Below are positions 1 to 6,740 of a stretch of 10,766 nucleotides of DNA, in pieces; positions within the stretch are counted from its first letter, which is position 1, and the number at the start of each line of letters is the position of its first letter. A model generated the notes under the pieces. It worked only from the letters and a program-made list of their open reading frames with translations. It was not told where the DNA came from and searched no databases. A program made the translations under genes and the position numbers. The stretch covers positions 1 through 10,766 of the forward strand of contig CAZLOV010000080.1 in assembly GCA_964561235.1 (NCBI GenBank). Reading direction: 5' to 3'. The DNA is from JBCBSP01 sp964561235. Lineage in GTDB: Bacteria > Pseudomonadota > Alphaproteobacteria > Caulobacterales > Maricaulaceae.

Positions 1-1322
1 CGGCGATCGTCGAGCGCGAGCATCTCGGCGGCATCTGCCTTAACTGGGGATGCATCCCGACCAAGGCGTTGCTGCGCACCGCCGACATCATGGACCTCTT
101 TCACCGCGCCGATGAATTCGGCCTGTCGGTGAAGGATGTGAGCTTCGACATGAAGAAGGTCGTCCAGCGCTCGCGGAAGGTGGCCGGACGCCTGTCCAAC
201 GGCGTCGGCTATCTCATGAAGAAGCACAAGATCGACGTCATCGACGGGGCCGCGCGGCTGGAGAAGGGCGCGGAGGCTCCAAAGGTTCTGGTCAAGGACG
301 CCGGCGGCAAGGAGACCGCCTATGCGGCGAAGCACGTGATCCTGGCGACGGGCGCGCGCGCGCGCACCATCCCGCAGGCCGGTCTTGTGCCCGACGGCGA
401 GACTGTCTGGACCTACAAGGAGGCGATGACGCCGGAGGCGATGCCGAAATCGCTGCTCGTCATCGGATCCGGCGCGATCGGGATGGAGTTCGCCAGCTTC
501 TATGCGGCGATGGGCGCGGAGGTCACCGTCGTTGAGATGGTTGACCGCATTCTGCCCGCCGAAGACTCGGAAATCTCGGCGTTTGCGCGAAAGGCTTTTG
601 AAAAGCGCGGCCTGAAGATCCTGACGGAAAGCCAGGTCAGTTCGCTCGACGTGAAGAAGGGCGGGGCGGCGGCCGTCGTGAAGACGCCCAAGGGCGAGCA
701 GACCGTTTCAGTGGAGAAGGTCATTCTCGCCATCGGCATCACCGGCAATGTCGAGGATCTCGGGCTTGAATCGCTCGGCGTGAAGATCGAGCGCGGCCAT
801 GTCAGCGCGGACGGCTACGGCCGCACCGGCGTGAAAGGGCTCTACGCCATCGGCGACGTCACCGGCGCGCCCTGGCTGGCGCACAAGGCGAGCCATGAAG
901 GGGTGATCTGCGTCGAGGCGATCGCGGGTCTGGACGTGCACCCGATCGACAAGGCGAACATTCCCGGCTGCACCTACTGCCATCCGCAGGTGGCCTCGGT
1001 GGGATTGACGGAGGCGAAGGCGAAGGAGGCCGGCCGCGACATCCGGGTTGGCCGGTTTCCCTTTGCGGGCAACGGAAAGGCGATCGCGCTCGGCGAGGAT
1101 CAGGGCCTGGTCAAGACGATCTTCGACCGCAAGACGGGCGAACTCCTCGGCGCGCACATGGTCGGAGCGGAGGTCACCGAGCTGATCCAGGGTTTCGTCG
1201 TCGGCAAGACGCTCGAGACCACCGAAGCCGAGCTGATGCACGCCATCTTCCCGCATCCCACGCTTAGCGAGATGATGCACGAAAGCGTGCTGGATGCGTA
1301 TGACCGGGTGATCCACATCTAG
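1..1322 (+). CDS. lpdA: Dihydrolipoyl dehydrogenase (E3), 5' truncated by window edge
   Basis: Flavoprotein that reoxidises dihydrolipoyl groups of 2-oxoacid dehydrogenase complexes with NAD+ in the cytoplasm. The frame is open from base 3 to the TAG at 1320-1322, giving about 439 residues; the N-terminal FAD dinucleotide motif lies upstream of the window, so the start is not visible. Directly seen: the redox disulfide motif GGICLNWGCIPTK (CxxxxC) near bases 30-68, the NAD-binding GSGAIGMEF motif near base 470, the second FAD contact LYAIGDVTG near base 841, and the C-terminal FPHPTLSE motif with the catalytic His-Glu pair near base 1250. The TTG at 69 is an internal Leu codon, not a start. 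The family is usually about 465-475 residues, so only some 30 residues are missing. The nearby lipA gene suggests this E3 serves pyruvate dehydrogenase, which is inference. No clear terminator follows immediately. Confidence 0.96.
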   Translation, partial: AIVEREHLGGICLNWGCIPTKALLRTADIMDLFHRADEFGLSVKDVSFDMKKVVQRSRKVAGRLSNGVGYLMKKHKIDVIDGAARLEKGAEAPKVLVKDAGGKETAYAAKHVILATGARARTIPQAGLVPDGETVWTYKEAMTPEAMPKSLLVIGSGAIGMEFASFYAAMGAEVTVVEMVDRILPAEDSEISAFARKAFEKRGLKILTESQVSSLDVKKGGAAAVVKTPKGEQTVSVEKVILAIGITGNVEDLGLESLGVKIERGHVSADGYGRTGVKGLYAIGDVTGAPWLAHKASHEGVICVEAIAGLDVHPIDKANIPGCTYCHPQVASVGLTEAKAKEAGRDIRVGRFPFAGNGKAIALGEDQGLVKTIFDRKTGELLGAHMVGAEVTELIQGFVVGKTLETTEAELMHAIFPHPTLSEMMHESVLDAYDRVIHI

Positions 1323-1416
1323 CGTTACGCGGATTTAATCCCGCCGTCCGCCTCCGTTCATGCGCGCAGGCGCACCAATAGGGCGCAAGCACGCTCTGCA
1401 AACGGGGGACAGCCTG

Positions 1417-2082
1417 ATGAAGACGGTCATTCTTTCCGCAGCGATCGCTGCGCTCGCCGCGCCCGCGGCGTTCGCGCAGGACATGAGCTTTAACGGGCTC
1501 GCCGGTTCGGTCGAGCGCGATGTCGAAGGCGATATGGAGATGAACGGGGCGGGGCTGAGCTATGCAGGCCGCGTCGGCGGCGATCTCGTCATGAACGGCG
1601 CAGGCATCGAAGCCGACGCCGAGGTCGGCGGAAATCTTGAACTCAACGGCGCCGGGGTGAGCTTCACCGGCTCCGTCGCAGGGGCGAGCGAGATCAATGC
1701 CGCCGGCGCCGATCTGGACGGCACTTTCGGCGGACCGGTCGAGATCAACGCCGGCGGAGCCGAATTGTCCGGGGTGTACTCCGGGCCCGTGCGCCTCAAC
1801 GCCGGCGGCGCGCGGCTCAACGGCCGTTTCGACGACCGCGTGGAAGTGCGCCTCGACACTGACGGCGGTTTCCTGCGGCGCAATCGCGGCCGCGTCGTGA
1901 TCTCGGGCGAGATCAATGCGCCGTCCTATATCTGCGCGCAGCGCGTTGAGATCGAGCGCGGCGCGCGCTTCAACGCTCCGGTTGAGATTATAGCCGACGA
2001 AGCGCCGGATACGCCCTCCGGCTTCGATGCGGCGAATATCGACTTCAGCCCGCGCGGCGACGCGCGCTGCCGGAACGACTGA
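1417..2082 (+). CDS. Secreted beta-helix repeat protein (bactofilin-like), soluble member
   Basis: Predicted exported protein of 221 residues with unknown function. The ATG at 1417 is preferred because GGGGGA lies 7 bases upstream and it opens a clean signal peptide, MKTVILSAAI then a hydrophobic run ending AFA|QD, with cleavage after residue 20. An upstream in-frame ATG at 1360 would bury this signal behind 19 polar residues. Residues 38-139 are six exact-length 17-residue repeats of the form GxxxΦNxxGxxΦxGxΦx; Asn is at position 6 and Gly at position 9 in all six. This is the short-turn beta-helix pattern of bactofilins (polymer-forming DUF583 type), but bactofilins are normally cytoplasmic. 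The tail has Cys173 and Cys218 and is clearly related to the tail of the next protein. It could instead be a generic right-handed beta-helix adhesin or scaffold. A hairpin terminator follows 52 bases downstream. Confidence 0.85.
   Translation: MKTVILSAAIAALAAPAAFAQDMSFNGLAGSVERDVEGDMEMNGAGLSYAGRVGGDLVMNGAGIEADAEVGGNLELNGAGVSFTGSVAGASEINAAGADLDGTFGGPVEINAGGAELSGVYSGPVRLNAGGARLNGRFDDRVEVRLDTDGGFLRRNRGRVVISGEINAPSYICAQRVEIERGARFNAPVEIIADEAPDTPSGFDAANIDFSPRGDARCRND
1528..1833 (+). repeat. Six 51-bp coding repeats (17-residue beta-helix turns)
   Basis: Six consecutive 17-residue units with no insertions, each starting with Gly (GD, GD, GN, GA, GP, GP). Position 6 is always Asn and position 9 always Gly. 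The DNA units have diverged while the length has been kept exactly, so selection appears to act on the protein fold rather than this being a recent tandem expansion. Confidence 0.85.
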
Positions 2083-2134
2083 CGCCCCCTTTCCCCCGGG
2101 CCGTTCCGCCGCCTCGAGGAACCGGTCCCGTTTC

Positions 2135-2168
2135 AGGCCCACTGCGCGCCGCGCAGCGGGCCTTTTTT
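2135..2168 (+). terminator. Rho-independent terminator after the first beta-helix gene
   Basis: The left arm GCCCACTGCGC (2137-2147) pairs with GCGCAGCGGGC (2151-2161), giving an 11-bp stem with one A-C mismatch and a 3-base loop. The stem is extended by G2136-C2162, and a run of six T follows (2163-2168). It lies 52 bases after the stop codon at 2082 and separates the first beta-helix gene from the following pair. Confidence 0.8.
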
Positions 2169-2196
2169 CAAGTTCGACGCCCGGTCCCTAAAAAAT

Positions 2197-2260
2197 TTAT
2201 CGTTTTTCGAAAAATCCGCTTTGTTATCGAGTTTCGATATGATATCGATTGTCGATATGG
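2197..2260. promoter_or_regulatory. AT-rich promoter/operator with tandem TATCGA-n3-TCGATA palindromes
   Basis: An AT-rich island in otherwise very GC-rich DNA, just upstream of the lipoprotein gene. It holds two perfect 15-bp inverted repeats, TATCGAGTTTCGATA (2225-2239) and TATCGATTGTCGATA (2243-2257), with centres 18 bp apart. A degenerate third copy, TATCGTTTTTCGAAA (2198-2212), has its centre 27 bp before the first. A TATGAT hexamer (2238-2243) sits between and overlaps the two perfect copies and could be a -10 element, although I see no convincing -35. The layout resembles a cooperative repressor or activator operator. The regulator is not encoded in this window, so its family is unknown. 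Confidence 0.65.
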
Positions 2261-2284
2261 TTGGTCAGACATCGGGGAATAACG

Positions 2285-3133
2285 ATGCTTAAGGTTCTCA
2301 TCGCGTCGGTTTCGGCGGTCGCCCTTTCGGGCTGCATCATCATCGCCACGGAGAGCGAGGACGCGGGCTATCTCGCCAAGCGTCATGACGGTCAGCGGAT
2401 TTCCGGCAACGACATTCGCATGACGCTCGACGAGGACGGCGATTTCGAAATCGACGGCACGGACGTCGAGCTGTCCGGGCGGATCGGCGGGCGTCTGGAC
2501 GTCGACGCAGCCGACTTCGTCGCGCGCGGCCTTACGGTGGGCGCGCTCGACGCCGACGCCGCCGACGTGCGCTATAGCGGCGCAGTGGCGGGCGACCTTG
2601 ACGTCGACAGTGCGGATTTAAGCTTCGAGGGCGAGATCGGCGGAAACGCCGACATCGACGCCGCAGACGTTCGCCTGACCGGATCGGTCGCGGGCGCGCT
2701 TGAAATCGACGCCGCCGATGTCGATCTCAACGGCCGTTTCGGGGAGGTCGATGTCGACTCCGCCGATCTGCGCGTGGGGGAGGGCAGCGAGCTCGCCTCG
2801 CTCCGCGCCGACATCGCAAGCCTGCGCTTCGCCGGACGTGTCACGGGCGCGTTTGAGATCGACGGCCGGAGGGTCATCCTGTCCGGCGCGGTCGACGGTC
2901 CCGTGATCATCAACGCGGACCCCGGCCGGCGGCCTTATGGCCGGAATGACGGGCGCGTCGAGATTTCCGGGCCGATCGGCGGCGGGTTCATCTGCGGACG
3001 CGTCGTGGAAATTTCCGGGCCCGTCAACGGCCCGCTGGAAGTCGTCGCCGACAGCGCGCCGGATCTGGCCGGCGCGGCGGAAGCGGCCGATATCACCTTT
3101 TCGCAGCGCCAGGGCCGCTGCGGCCGCGACTGA
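2285..3133 (+). CDS. Beta-helix repeat lipoprotein (bactofilin-like)
   Basis: Predicted lipoprotein of 282 residues with unknown function. The ATG at 2285 is chosen because GGGGAA lies 5 bases upstream and the product begins with a lipoprotein signal, MLKVLIASVSAVALSGC, with lipobox LSGC and acylated Cys17. Residue +2 is Ile, not Asp, so by the enterobacterial rule it would go to the outer membrane; how well that rule holds here is uncertain. Residues 52-204 are about nine 17-residue beta-helix repeats of the form GxxxΦDAADΦxΦxGxΦx, with Asp at positions 6 and 9 in most copies. The seventh repeat is shifted by one residue. The tail, with Cys237 and Cys279 and the ending RCGRD, resembles the tail of the upstream secreted protein. 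The stop is 14 bases before the next start, so the two genes are probably one operon, read from the palindrome-bearing promoter. Confidence 0.85.
   Translation: MLKVLIASVSAVALSGCIIIATESEDAGYLAKRHDGQRISGNDIRMTLDEDGDFEIDGTDVELSGRIGGRLDVDAADFVARGLTVGALDADAADVRYSGAVAGDLDVDSADLSFEGEIGGNADIDAADVRLTGSVAGALEIDAADVDLNGRFGEVDVDSADLRVGEGSELASLRADIASLRFAGRVTGAFEIDGRRVILSGAVDGPVIINADPGRRPYGRNDGRVEISGPIGGGFICGRVVEISGPVNGPLEVVADSAPDLAGAAEAADITFSQRQGRCGRD
2438..2896 (+). repeat. About nine 51-bp coding repeats (Asp-rich beta-helix turns)
   Basis: Nine 17-residue units in register apart from a one-residue slip at the seventh. The commonest core is D-(A/S)-A-D at positions 6-9, which would place two aspartate columns along one face of a beta-helix. 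Confidence 0.8.
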
Positions 3134-3147
3134 GGGAGAACCCGGTC

Positions 3148-4416
3148 ATGAACAGCGCCAAAACCCTTTTCAGCCGCTGGCTCGCTGCGGTGTTCCTCGC
3201 GGGTTCGCTCGCCTCGGCGGCGAGCGCGCAATATCTCGGCGGCGACCTCCAGCTTGATCTGGATACAGACGAGGACGTCCAGTTTCTCGCCGGCGACGTG
3301 CGCCTCAACGGCGTCGTGCGCGCGGATGTGGAAGGCCTGGCCGCCGACGTCGTCATTGACGCGGAAATCACCGGCGATGTCTCGATCGCCGGTGCGGACA
3401 TCGCGCTGGCGGGCCTTGTCGGCGGCGACGTTTCGCTGGCCGGGGCCGATCTCAGCATCGATGCGGCGATCTCCGGCGACGTGGATGCGGCGGGCGCCGA
3501 CATCCGCATCGGCGGCCCGATCGGCGGCGACCTCGCCGCCGCCGGCGCCATCGTTCTTCTCGAGCGCGAGGCGAGCGTCATGGGCGACGCCGAGCTGGCC
3601 GGCCGTGAAGTTGCGCTTCTCGGCTCGATCGGCGGCGGCGCGGAAGTCCGCGGCCGCGAGGTGCGGATCGAAGGCGAAGTCAGCCGGGATCTCGAAATTC
3701 GCGCCCGCGAGGTGGAGTTCGCGCCGGGCGCGGTGATCGGCGGCGACCTGACGGTGACCGCTCAGACCGAGCCGGTCCTGCCGGAGGATCTCGTGGTGAC
3801 CGGGACCTACACCTTCGAGCAGCGCAATTTCAGTGAAGGCGACTTCAACGATTTCAACCCGGTCGATCTCAATTTCGGGTTTGGTCCTCCGCAATGGGCG
3901 TTTGGTGCGGCGTTCGCCATCAGCGCCTTCGTGCTGGGCATGCTGGCGAGCCTGATCGCGCCCAAATCCGTCGCCGGCATTGCGGGTCATTTCCGCCGCC
4001 GTCCGTGGATTTCCGGGCTTCTCGGCCTTGTGGTGCTCGCCTTCCTGCCCATCCTCGTGCTGACGCTGTTCATCTTCCTTCTGGTGACGGTCATCGGCAT
4101 CCCGCTGGCCTTCATCCTCGTGCTGGCCATGCCGGTTGTGATGTTCCTCGCCTTCGCGTTCGGCGGCATCGGCGTGGGCGATCTGATCTTCAATCGCTCC
4201 GGCGAGCCGATGAGCATCGGACTTCGCGCCCTGTCGCTCTTCCTCGTGCTGGCGGTGATCGGCGCAGTCGGCGTGGTGCCGGGGCTCGGCTGGCTTGCAA
4301 CGGCTGTGTTGCTTTGCATCGGTCTGGGCGCGTGGACGCTGGCGATCTTCTCGCGCAACGGCGACAGCGGCGGACATCGGCCCGTGCCGGCCGCCGACGC
4401 CGCCGAAGCGGTCTAG
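3148..4416 (+). CDS. Beta-helix repeat domain fused to polytopic membrane domain
   Basis: Predicted inner-membrane protein of 422 residues with unknown function. The ATG at 3148 has GAGGGAGAA just upstream, immediately after the previous stop, so translation is probably coupled. Residues 1-27 form a signal peptide ending ASA|Q. Residues 42-198 hold nine beta-helix repeats, seven of 17 and two of 19 residues, of the form GDΦxxAGADΦxΦ; the last three carry Arg-Glu at positions 8-9. A linker at about 204-248 rich in Phe, Asp and Asn leads to about five hydrophobic helices near 251-271, 288-312, 317-341, 360-378 and 381-401. The signal peptide puts the repeat domain in the periplasm, anchored to the inner membrane from its C-terminal side. 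This architecture is known among bactofilin-like 'polymer-forming' proteins, but I know of no assigned function. It lacks the two-Cys tail of its upstream relatives. Confidence 0.87.
   Translation: MNSAKTLFSRWLAAVFLAGSLASAASAQYLGGDLQLDLDTDEDVQFLAGDVRLNGVVRADVEGLAADVVIDAEITGDVSIAGADIALAGLVGGDVSLAGADLSIDAAISGDVDAAGADIRIGGPIGGDLAAAGAIVLLEREASVMGDAELAGREVALLGSIGGGAEVRGREVRIEGEVSRDLEIRAREVEFAPGAVIGGDLTVTAQTEPVLPEDLVVTGTYTFEQRNFSEGDFNDFNPVDLNFGFGPPQWAFGAAFAISAFVLGMLASLIAPKSVAGIAGHFRRRPWISGLLGLVVLAFLPILVLTLFIFLLVTVIGIPLAFILVLAMPVVMFLAFAFGGIGVGDLIFNRSGEPMSIGLRALSLFLVLAVIGAVGVVPGLGWLATAVLLCIGLGAWTLAIFSRNGDSGGHRPVPAADAAEAV
3271..3741 (+). repeat. Nine coding repeats (51-57 bp; beta-helix turns) in the membrane-anchored protein
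   Basis: Repeats cover residues 42-198 with lengths 17,17,17,17,17,19,17,17,19. The two 19-residue units look like turns with a two-residue loop insertion. Position 9 is Asp in the first five repeats and Glu in the last three, while the sixth has Ile. Confidence 0.8.
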
Positions 4417-4441
4417 CCCGCCCCGGAACCTCGAGCGCCTT

Positions 4442-4471
4442 ACGCCCGGGAGCGCTGCTCCCGGGCGTTTT
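4442..4471 (+). terminator. Strong rho-independent terminator before lipA
   Basis: A perfect 11-bp stem, CGCCCGGGAGC (4443-4453) with GCTCCCGGGCG (4457-4467), has a 3-base loop and is followed by TTTT (4468-4471). A4442 can pair with the first T. It lies 26 bases after the stop of the membrane-anchored beta-helix gene and separates it from lipA. Confidence 0.85.
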
Positions 4472-4534
4472 GCGCCGGCAGGCTGCGCAGGCGCGCGCTT
4501 GAAGCGCGGCGCGGGCGGGTCCATGTTCCGCGCC

Positions 4535-5503
4535 ATGACAACGCTCATCGACGCCAAAGCCGCCCGCGCGGCCCGCCACCCGGAAAAGCAGAAGCGCCCG
4601 GACACCCCGGTCCAGAAGAAGCCGGACTGGATCCGCGTGAAGGCGCCCGGCGGCGGGGTGTTTGCGGAAACCAAGAAAATCGTGAAGGAAAACCGTCTCG
4701 TCACTGTGTGCGAGGAGGCGGGTTGCCCGAATATCGGCGAGTGCTGGGCGCAAAAGCACGCCACCTTCATGATCATGGGCGACACCTGCACGCGCGCATG
4801 CAGCTTCTGCAACGTGAAGACGGGGCTGCCCGCCGCGCTCGACGCCGACGAGCCCGCCCGCGTCGCCGATGCGACCGCCAAGATGGGGCTGGAACACGTC
4901 GTGATCACCTCCGTGGACCGCGACGACCTTTCTGATGGCGGGGCGGAGCACTTTTCCCAGGTCATCCGGGCGATCCGCGAGCAGTCGCCCGGCACCACGA
5001 TCGAAATCCTCACGCCTGACTTCCTGCGCAAGCCGGGCGCCGCCGAGCAGGTGATCGACGCCAGGCCTGACGTCTTCAACCACAATCTGGAGACCGTGCC
5101 GCGGCTTTACCTCTCGATCCGTCCCGGAGCGCGGTACTTCCACTCGCTGCGCCTGCTTGAACGCGTCAAGGAGCGGGACCCCTCACAGTTCACCAAGTCG
5201 GGAATCATGGTCGGCTTGGGCGAAACGAAGGAGGAGGTCATGCAGGTGATGGACGACATGCGCTCTGCGGGCGTCGATTTCCTGACGATCGGCCAGTATC
5301 TGCAGCCTACGCGCAAGCACGCCGCCGTCGACCGCTATGTGACGCCGGACGAGTTCAAGGCCTATGAGAGCATCGCCCGCGCCAAGGGCTTCCTCATGGT
5401 GTCCGCCACGCCGCTGACGCGTTCGAGCTATCACGCCGGCGACGACTTCAAGCAGCTGCGCGCCGCGCGTGACGCGCAGCTCGCGGCGGGATCGCCGGCC
5501 TGA
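4535..5503 (+). CDS. lipA: Lipoyl synthase (radical SAM)
   Basis: Inserts two sulfur atoms into protein-bound octanoyl groups to make the lipoyl cofactor of 2-oxoacid dehydrogenases and the glycine cleavage H protein. The product is 322 residues from the ATG at 4535; an in-frame ATG at 4523 would add four residues and sits closer to the weak GGCGGG upstream. I prefer 4535 because family members commonly begin with a similar Met-x-x-(Val/Leu)-(Ile/Leu)-Asp stretch, but the choice is uncertain. Seen directly: auxiliary-cluster ligands CEEAGCPNIGEC (Cys59, 64, 70; CX4CX5C), the radical-SAM motif CTRACSFC (Cys85, 89, 92; CX3CX2C), and the C-terminal RSSYH motif, whose Ser binds the auxiliary cluster. 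All key residues are present. A terminator lies immediately upstream, so lipA probably has its own promoter within the short gap at 4472-4534. The next gene starts 13 bases after its stop. Confidence 0.97.
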   Translation: MTTLIDAKAARAARHPEKQKRPDTPVQKKPDWIRVKAPGGGVFAETKKIVKENRLVTVCEEAGCPNIGECWAQKHATFMIMGDTCTRACSFCNVKTGLPAALDADEPARVADATAKMGLEHVVITSVDRDDLSDGGAEHFSQVIRAIREQSPGTTIEILTPDFLRKPGAAEQVIDARPDVFNHNLETVPRLYLSIRPGARYFHSLRLLERVKERDPSQFTKSGIMVGLGETKEEVMQVMDDMRSAGVDFLTIGQYLQPTRKHAAVDRYVTPDEFKAYESIARAKGFLMVSATPLTRSSYHAGDDFKQLRAARDAQLAAGSPA

Positions 5504-5516
5504 TCCGGAGGCGGCT

Positions 5517-6035
5517 ATGTCGGCCGAACACATCGAACGGATCCGCCTTCGCCACCGGCCGGACGACCTGTTCACGCTGGTCGGCGACGTCAGGCGGTAT
5601 CCTGAATTCATAAAATTGATCACGGCGATGCGGGTGAAATCCGAATCCGGAACCGACGCGCATCGCGAGTTGGTCGCCGAGGCGCGCGTGCGCTTCCGGT
5701 TCGTGCGCGAGCGCTTCACGACGCACGTCACCCTCGACCGCCGCAAGCACGTCATCGACGTGACCTACATGGAGGGTCCGTTCCGCGATCTCGCCAATCG
5801 CTGGACCTTTCACGCGCTTGAAGACGGCTCGACGCTGGTGGATTTCTGGATCCGCTACCAGTTCGGCAATCCGGTGCTGCAGATGCTGCTCGACGCCAAT
5901 CGCGCCCGGGCCATCCGCTATCTCATCAACGCGTTCCGCGAAGAAGCCGAGCGCCGCTATGATCAGGTGGGCGAGGCGAATTACGACCTGTCCCGCGAAA
6001 TGCGCCGGCTCGGCATGCGGCCTGCCGGGGCCTGA
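5517..6035 (+). CDS. COQ10/RatA-family START-domain protein (SRPBCC)
   Basis: Small START/polyketide-cyclase-fold protein of 172 residues, probably a coenzyme Q-binding chaperone in the manner of COQ10. Bacterial members are often labelled RatA toxin, but the quinone role fits this position beside lipA better. The ATG at 5517 has CCGGAGG a few bases upstream. Family features seen: the N-terminal stretch containing LFTLVGDVRRYPEFI at about residues 18-32, the basic middle strands, a GPFRDLANRWTF strand-turn at about residue 87, and a long C-terminal helix after FGNPVLQML, which caps the ligand cavity in this fold. A charged tail of some 25 residues after the helix is longer than in short family members. 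It probably shares a transcript with lipA. Its 3' end faces the glutamine amidotransferase gene with only 6 bases between stop codons and no obvious terminator. Confidence 0.88.
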   Translation: MSAEHIERIRLRHRPDDLFTLVGDVRRYPEFIKLITAMRVKSESGTDAHRELVAEARVRFRFVRERFTTHVTLDRRKHVIDVTYMEGPFRDLANRWTFHALEDGSTLVDFWIRYQFGNPVLQMLLDANRARAIRYLINAFREEAERRYDQVGEANYDLSREMRRLGMRPAGA

Positions 6036-6041
6036 GCGCGG

Positions 6042-6740
6042 CTAAAGCTTCAGTCCGGACAGCCAGGCGCGGATGACCGCGTCGGCCTTGCGCGCCAGCG
6101 CGGGGCCATGCGCCTGGGCCTGTTTGCGCAGGCTACGCGGATCGATCCCGGCCTGGGCGAGTTCGATTGCATGACCGATCAGCCAGCGCTCGAAACCCGG
6201 CCCGCCGGCTTCGGGATGGAACTGGCAGGCCAGCACGTTGGGGCCGCGGGAAAACGCCTGCTCGGCGCACGTATCGCTCGCCGCGAGCCGGGCGCATCCC
6301 TCGGGCAGGGCGTAAGCGTCGCCGTGCCAGTGCAGCGCCAGCGGAGCCGCCGCAAACGGCGCCAGCGCGCTTGCGCGGCCGGCTTCCGTCAGGGTGATGT
6401 CGAAAAAACCGATCTCCTTGACGCCCATCGGCGCGACCTCGGCGCCAAGCGCCAGCGCCATGAGCTGCGCGCCGAGGCAGAGACCGAGCGTCGGCCTGTC
6501 TACGGCCAGTCTTGCCTGCAGGAACGCGCGCTCTTCCCCCAGCGCCGGGTAGCGCGCAGCGTCCGCAGCGTCGACGGGTCCGCCAAGGCTGATGACGAGA
6601 TCCGGCGCGAGCGGATCGTGGCGGGCGAGATCGTCAACGCCGATCTCGTGAAAGCGGATGCGCGCGAACGCGCCAAGCGCCGGTTCGAAGGCGCCAAGGT
6701 CCTCGAACGCGACATGGCGCAGAACAAGCGCCTCCTTCAT
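6042..6740 (-). CDS. Class I glutamine amidotransferase (GMP synthase-like), stand-alone
   Basis: Cytoplasmic glutaminase-type domain of 232 residues that releases ammonia from glutamine or acts on a gamma-glutamyl substrate; the acceptor is not evident. The triad is intact: nucleophile Cys88 in GLCLGAQLMA, with His175 and Glu177 in QFHPEAGG. An oxyanion-type ISLGGP motif is at residues 50-55 and HWHGD at 137-141. No synthetase domain follows, so it is not guaA, carA or pyrG. The C-terminal 40 residues form a helical extension. The ATG (complement of 6738-6740) overlaps the stop of the upstream cinA-type gene by 4 bases, indicating translational coupling and membership of the ispDF operon. 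It could be a gamma-glutamyl hydrolase of a catabolic pathway; the substrate is unknown. Confidence 0.9.
   Translation of the reverse strand: MKEALVLRHVAFEDLGAFEPALGAFARIRFHEIGVDDLARHDPLAPDLVISLGGPVDAADAARYPALGEERAFLQARLAVDRPTLGLCLGAQLMALALGAEVAPMGVKEIGFFDITLTEAGRASALAPFAAAPLALHWHGDAYALPEGCARLAASDTCAEQAFSRGPNVLACQFHPEAGGPGFERWLIGHAIELAQAGIDPRSLRKQAQAHGPALARKADAVIRAWLSGLKL

Noticed and set aside
1360..1416. Upstream ATG at 1360 as start of the first beta-helix protein
   Set aside because: It would put 19 polar residues before an ideal signal peptide, while the ATG at 1417 has its own GGGGGA site.
1264..2142. 292-codon minus-strand open frame across the lpd end and the first beta-helix gene
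   Set aside because: It is antisense to two supported genes, and its apparent repetitiveness only mirrors the 51-bp repeats on the other strand.
1528..3741. 51-bp periodic repeats as a CRISPR array or satellite DNA
   Set aside because: The periodicity is in-frame and conserved in protein pattern rather than at the DNA level, and there are no alternating identical repeats and unique spacers.
4494..4508. 15-bp palindrome CGCGCTTGAAGCGCG upstream of lipA
   Set aside because: The arms are mostly alternating G and C in a region where such matches arise easily by composition, and there is a single copy. It could be an operator, but I cannot support it.
2935..5085. 716-codon open frame on the minus strand
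   Set aside because: It is antisense to the lipoprotein, the membrane-anchored repeat gene and lipA, all of which have strong family or signal evidence. Its product is a low-complexity Arg/His/Asp-rich sequence, the usual result of reading GC-rich genes in reverse.
5517..6035. RatA toxin of a toxin-antitoxin pair
   Set aside because: No adjacent antitoxin-like gene is present, and the position beside lipA matches the COQ10-like housekeeping homologue in alphaproteobacteria.
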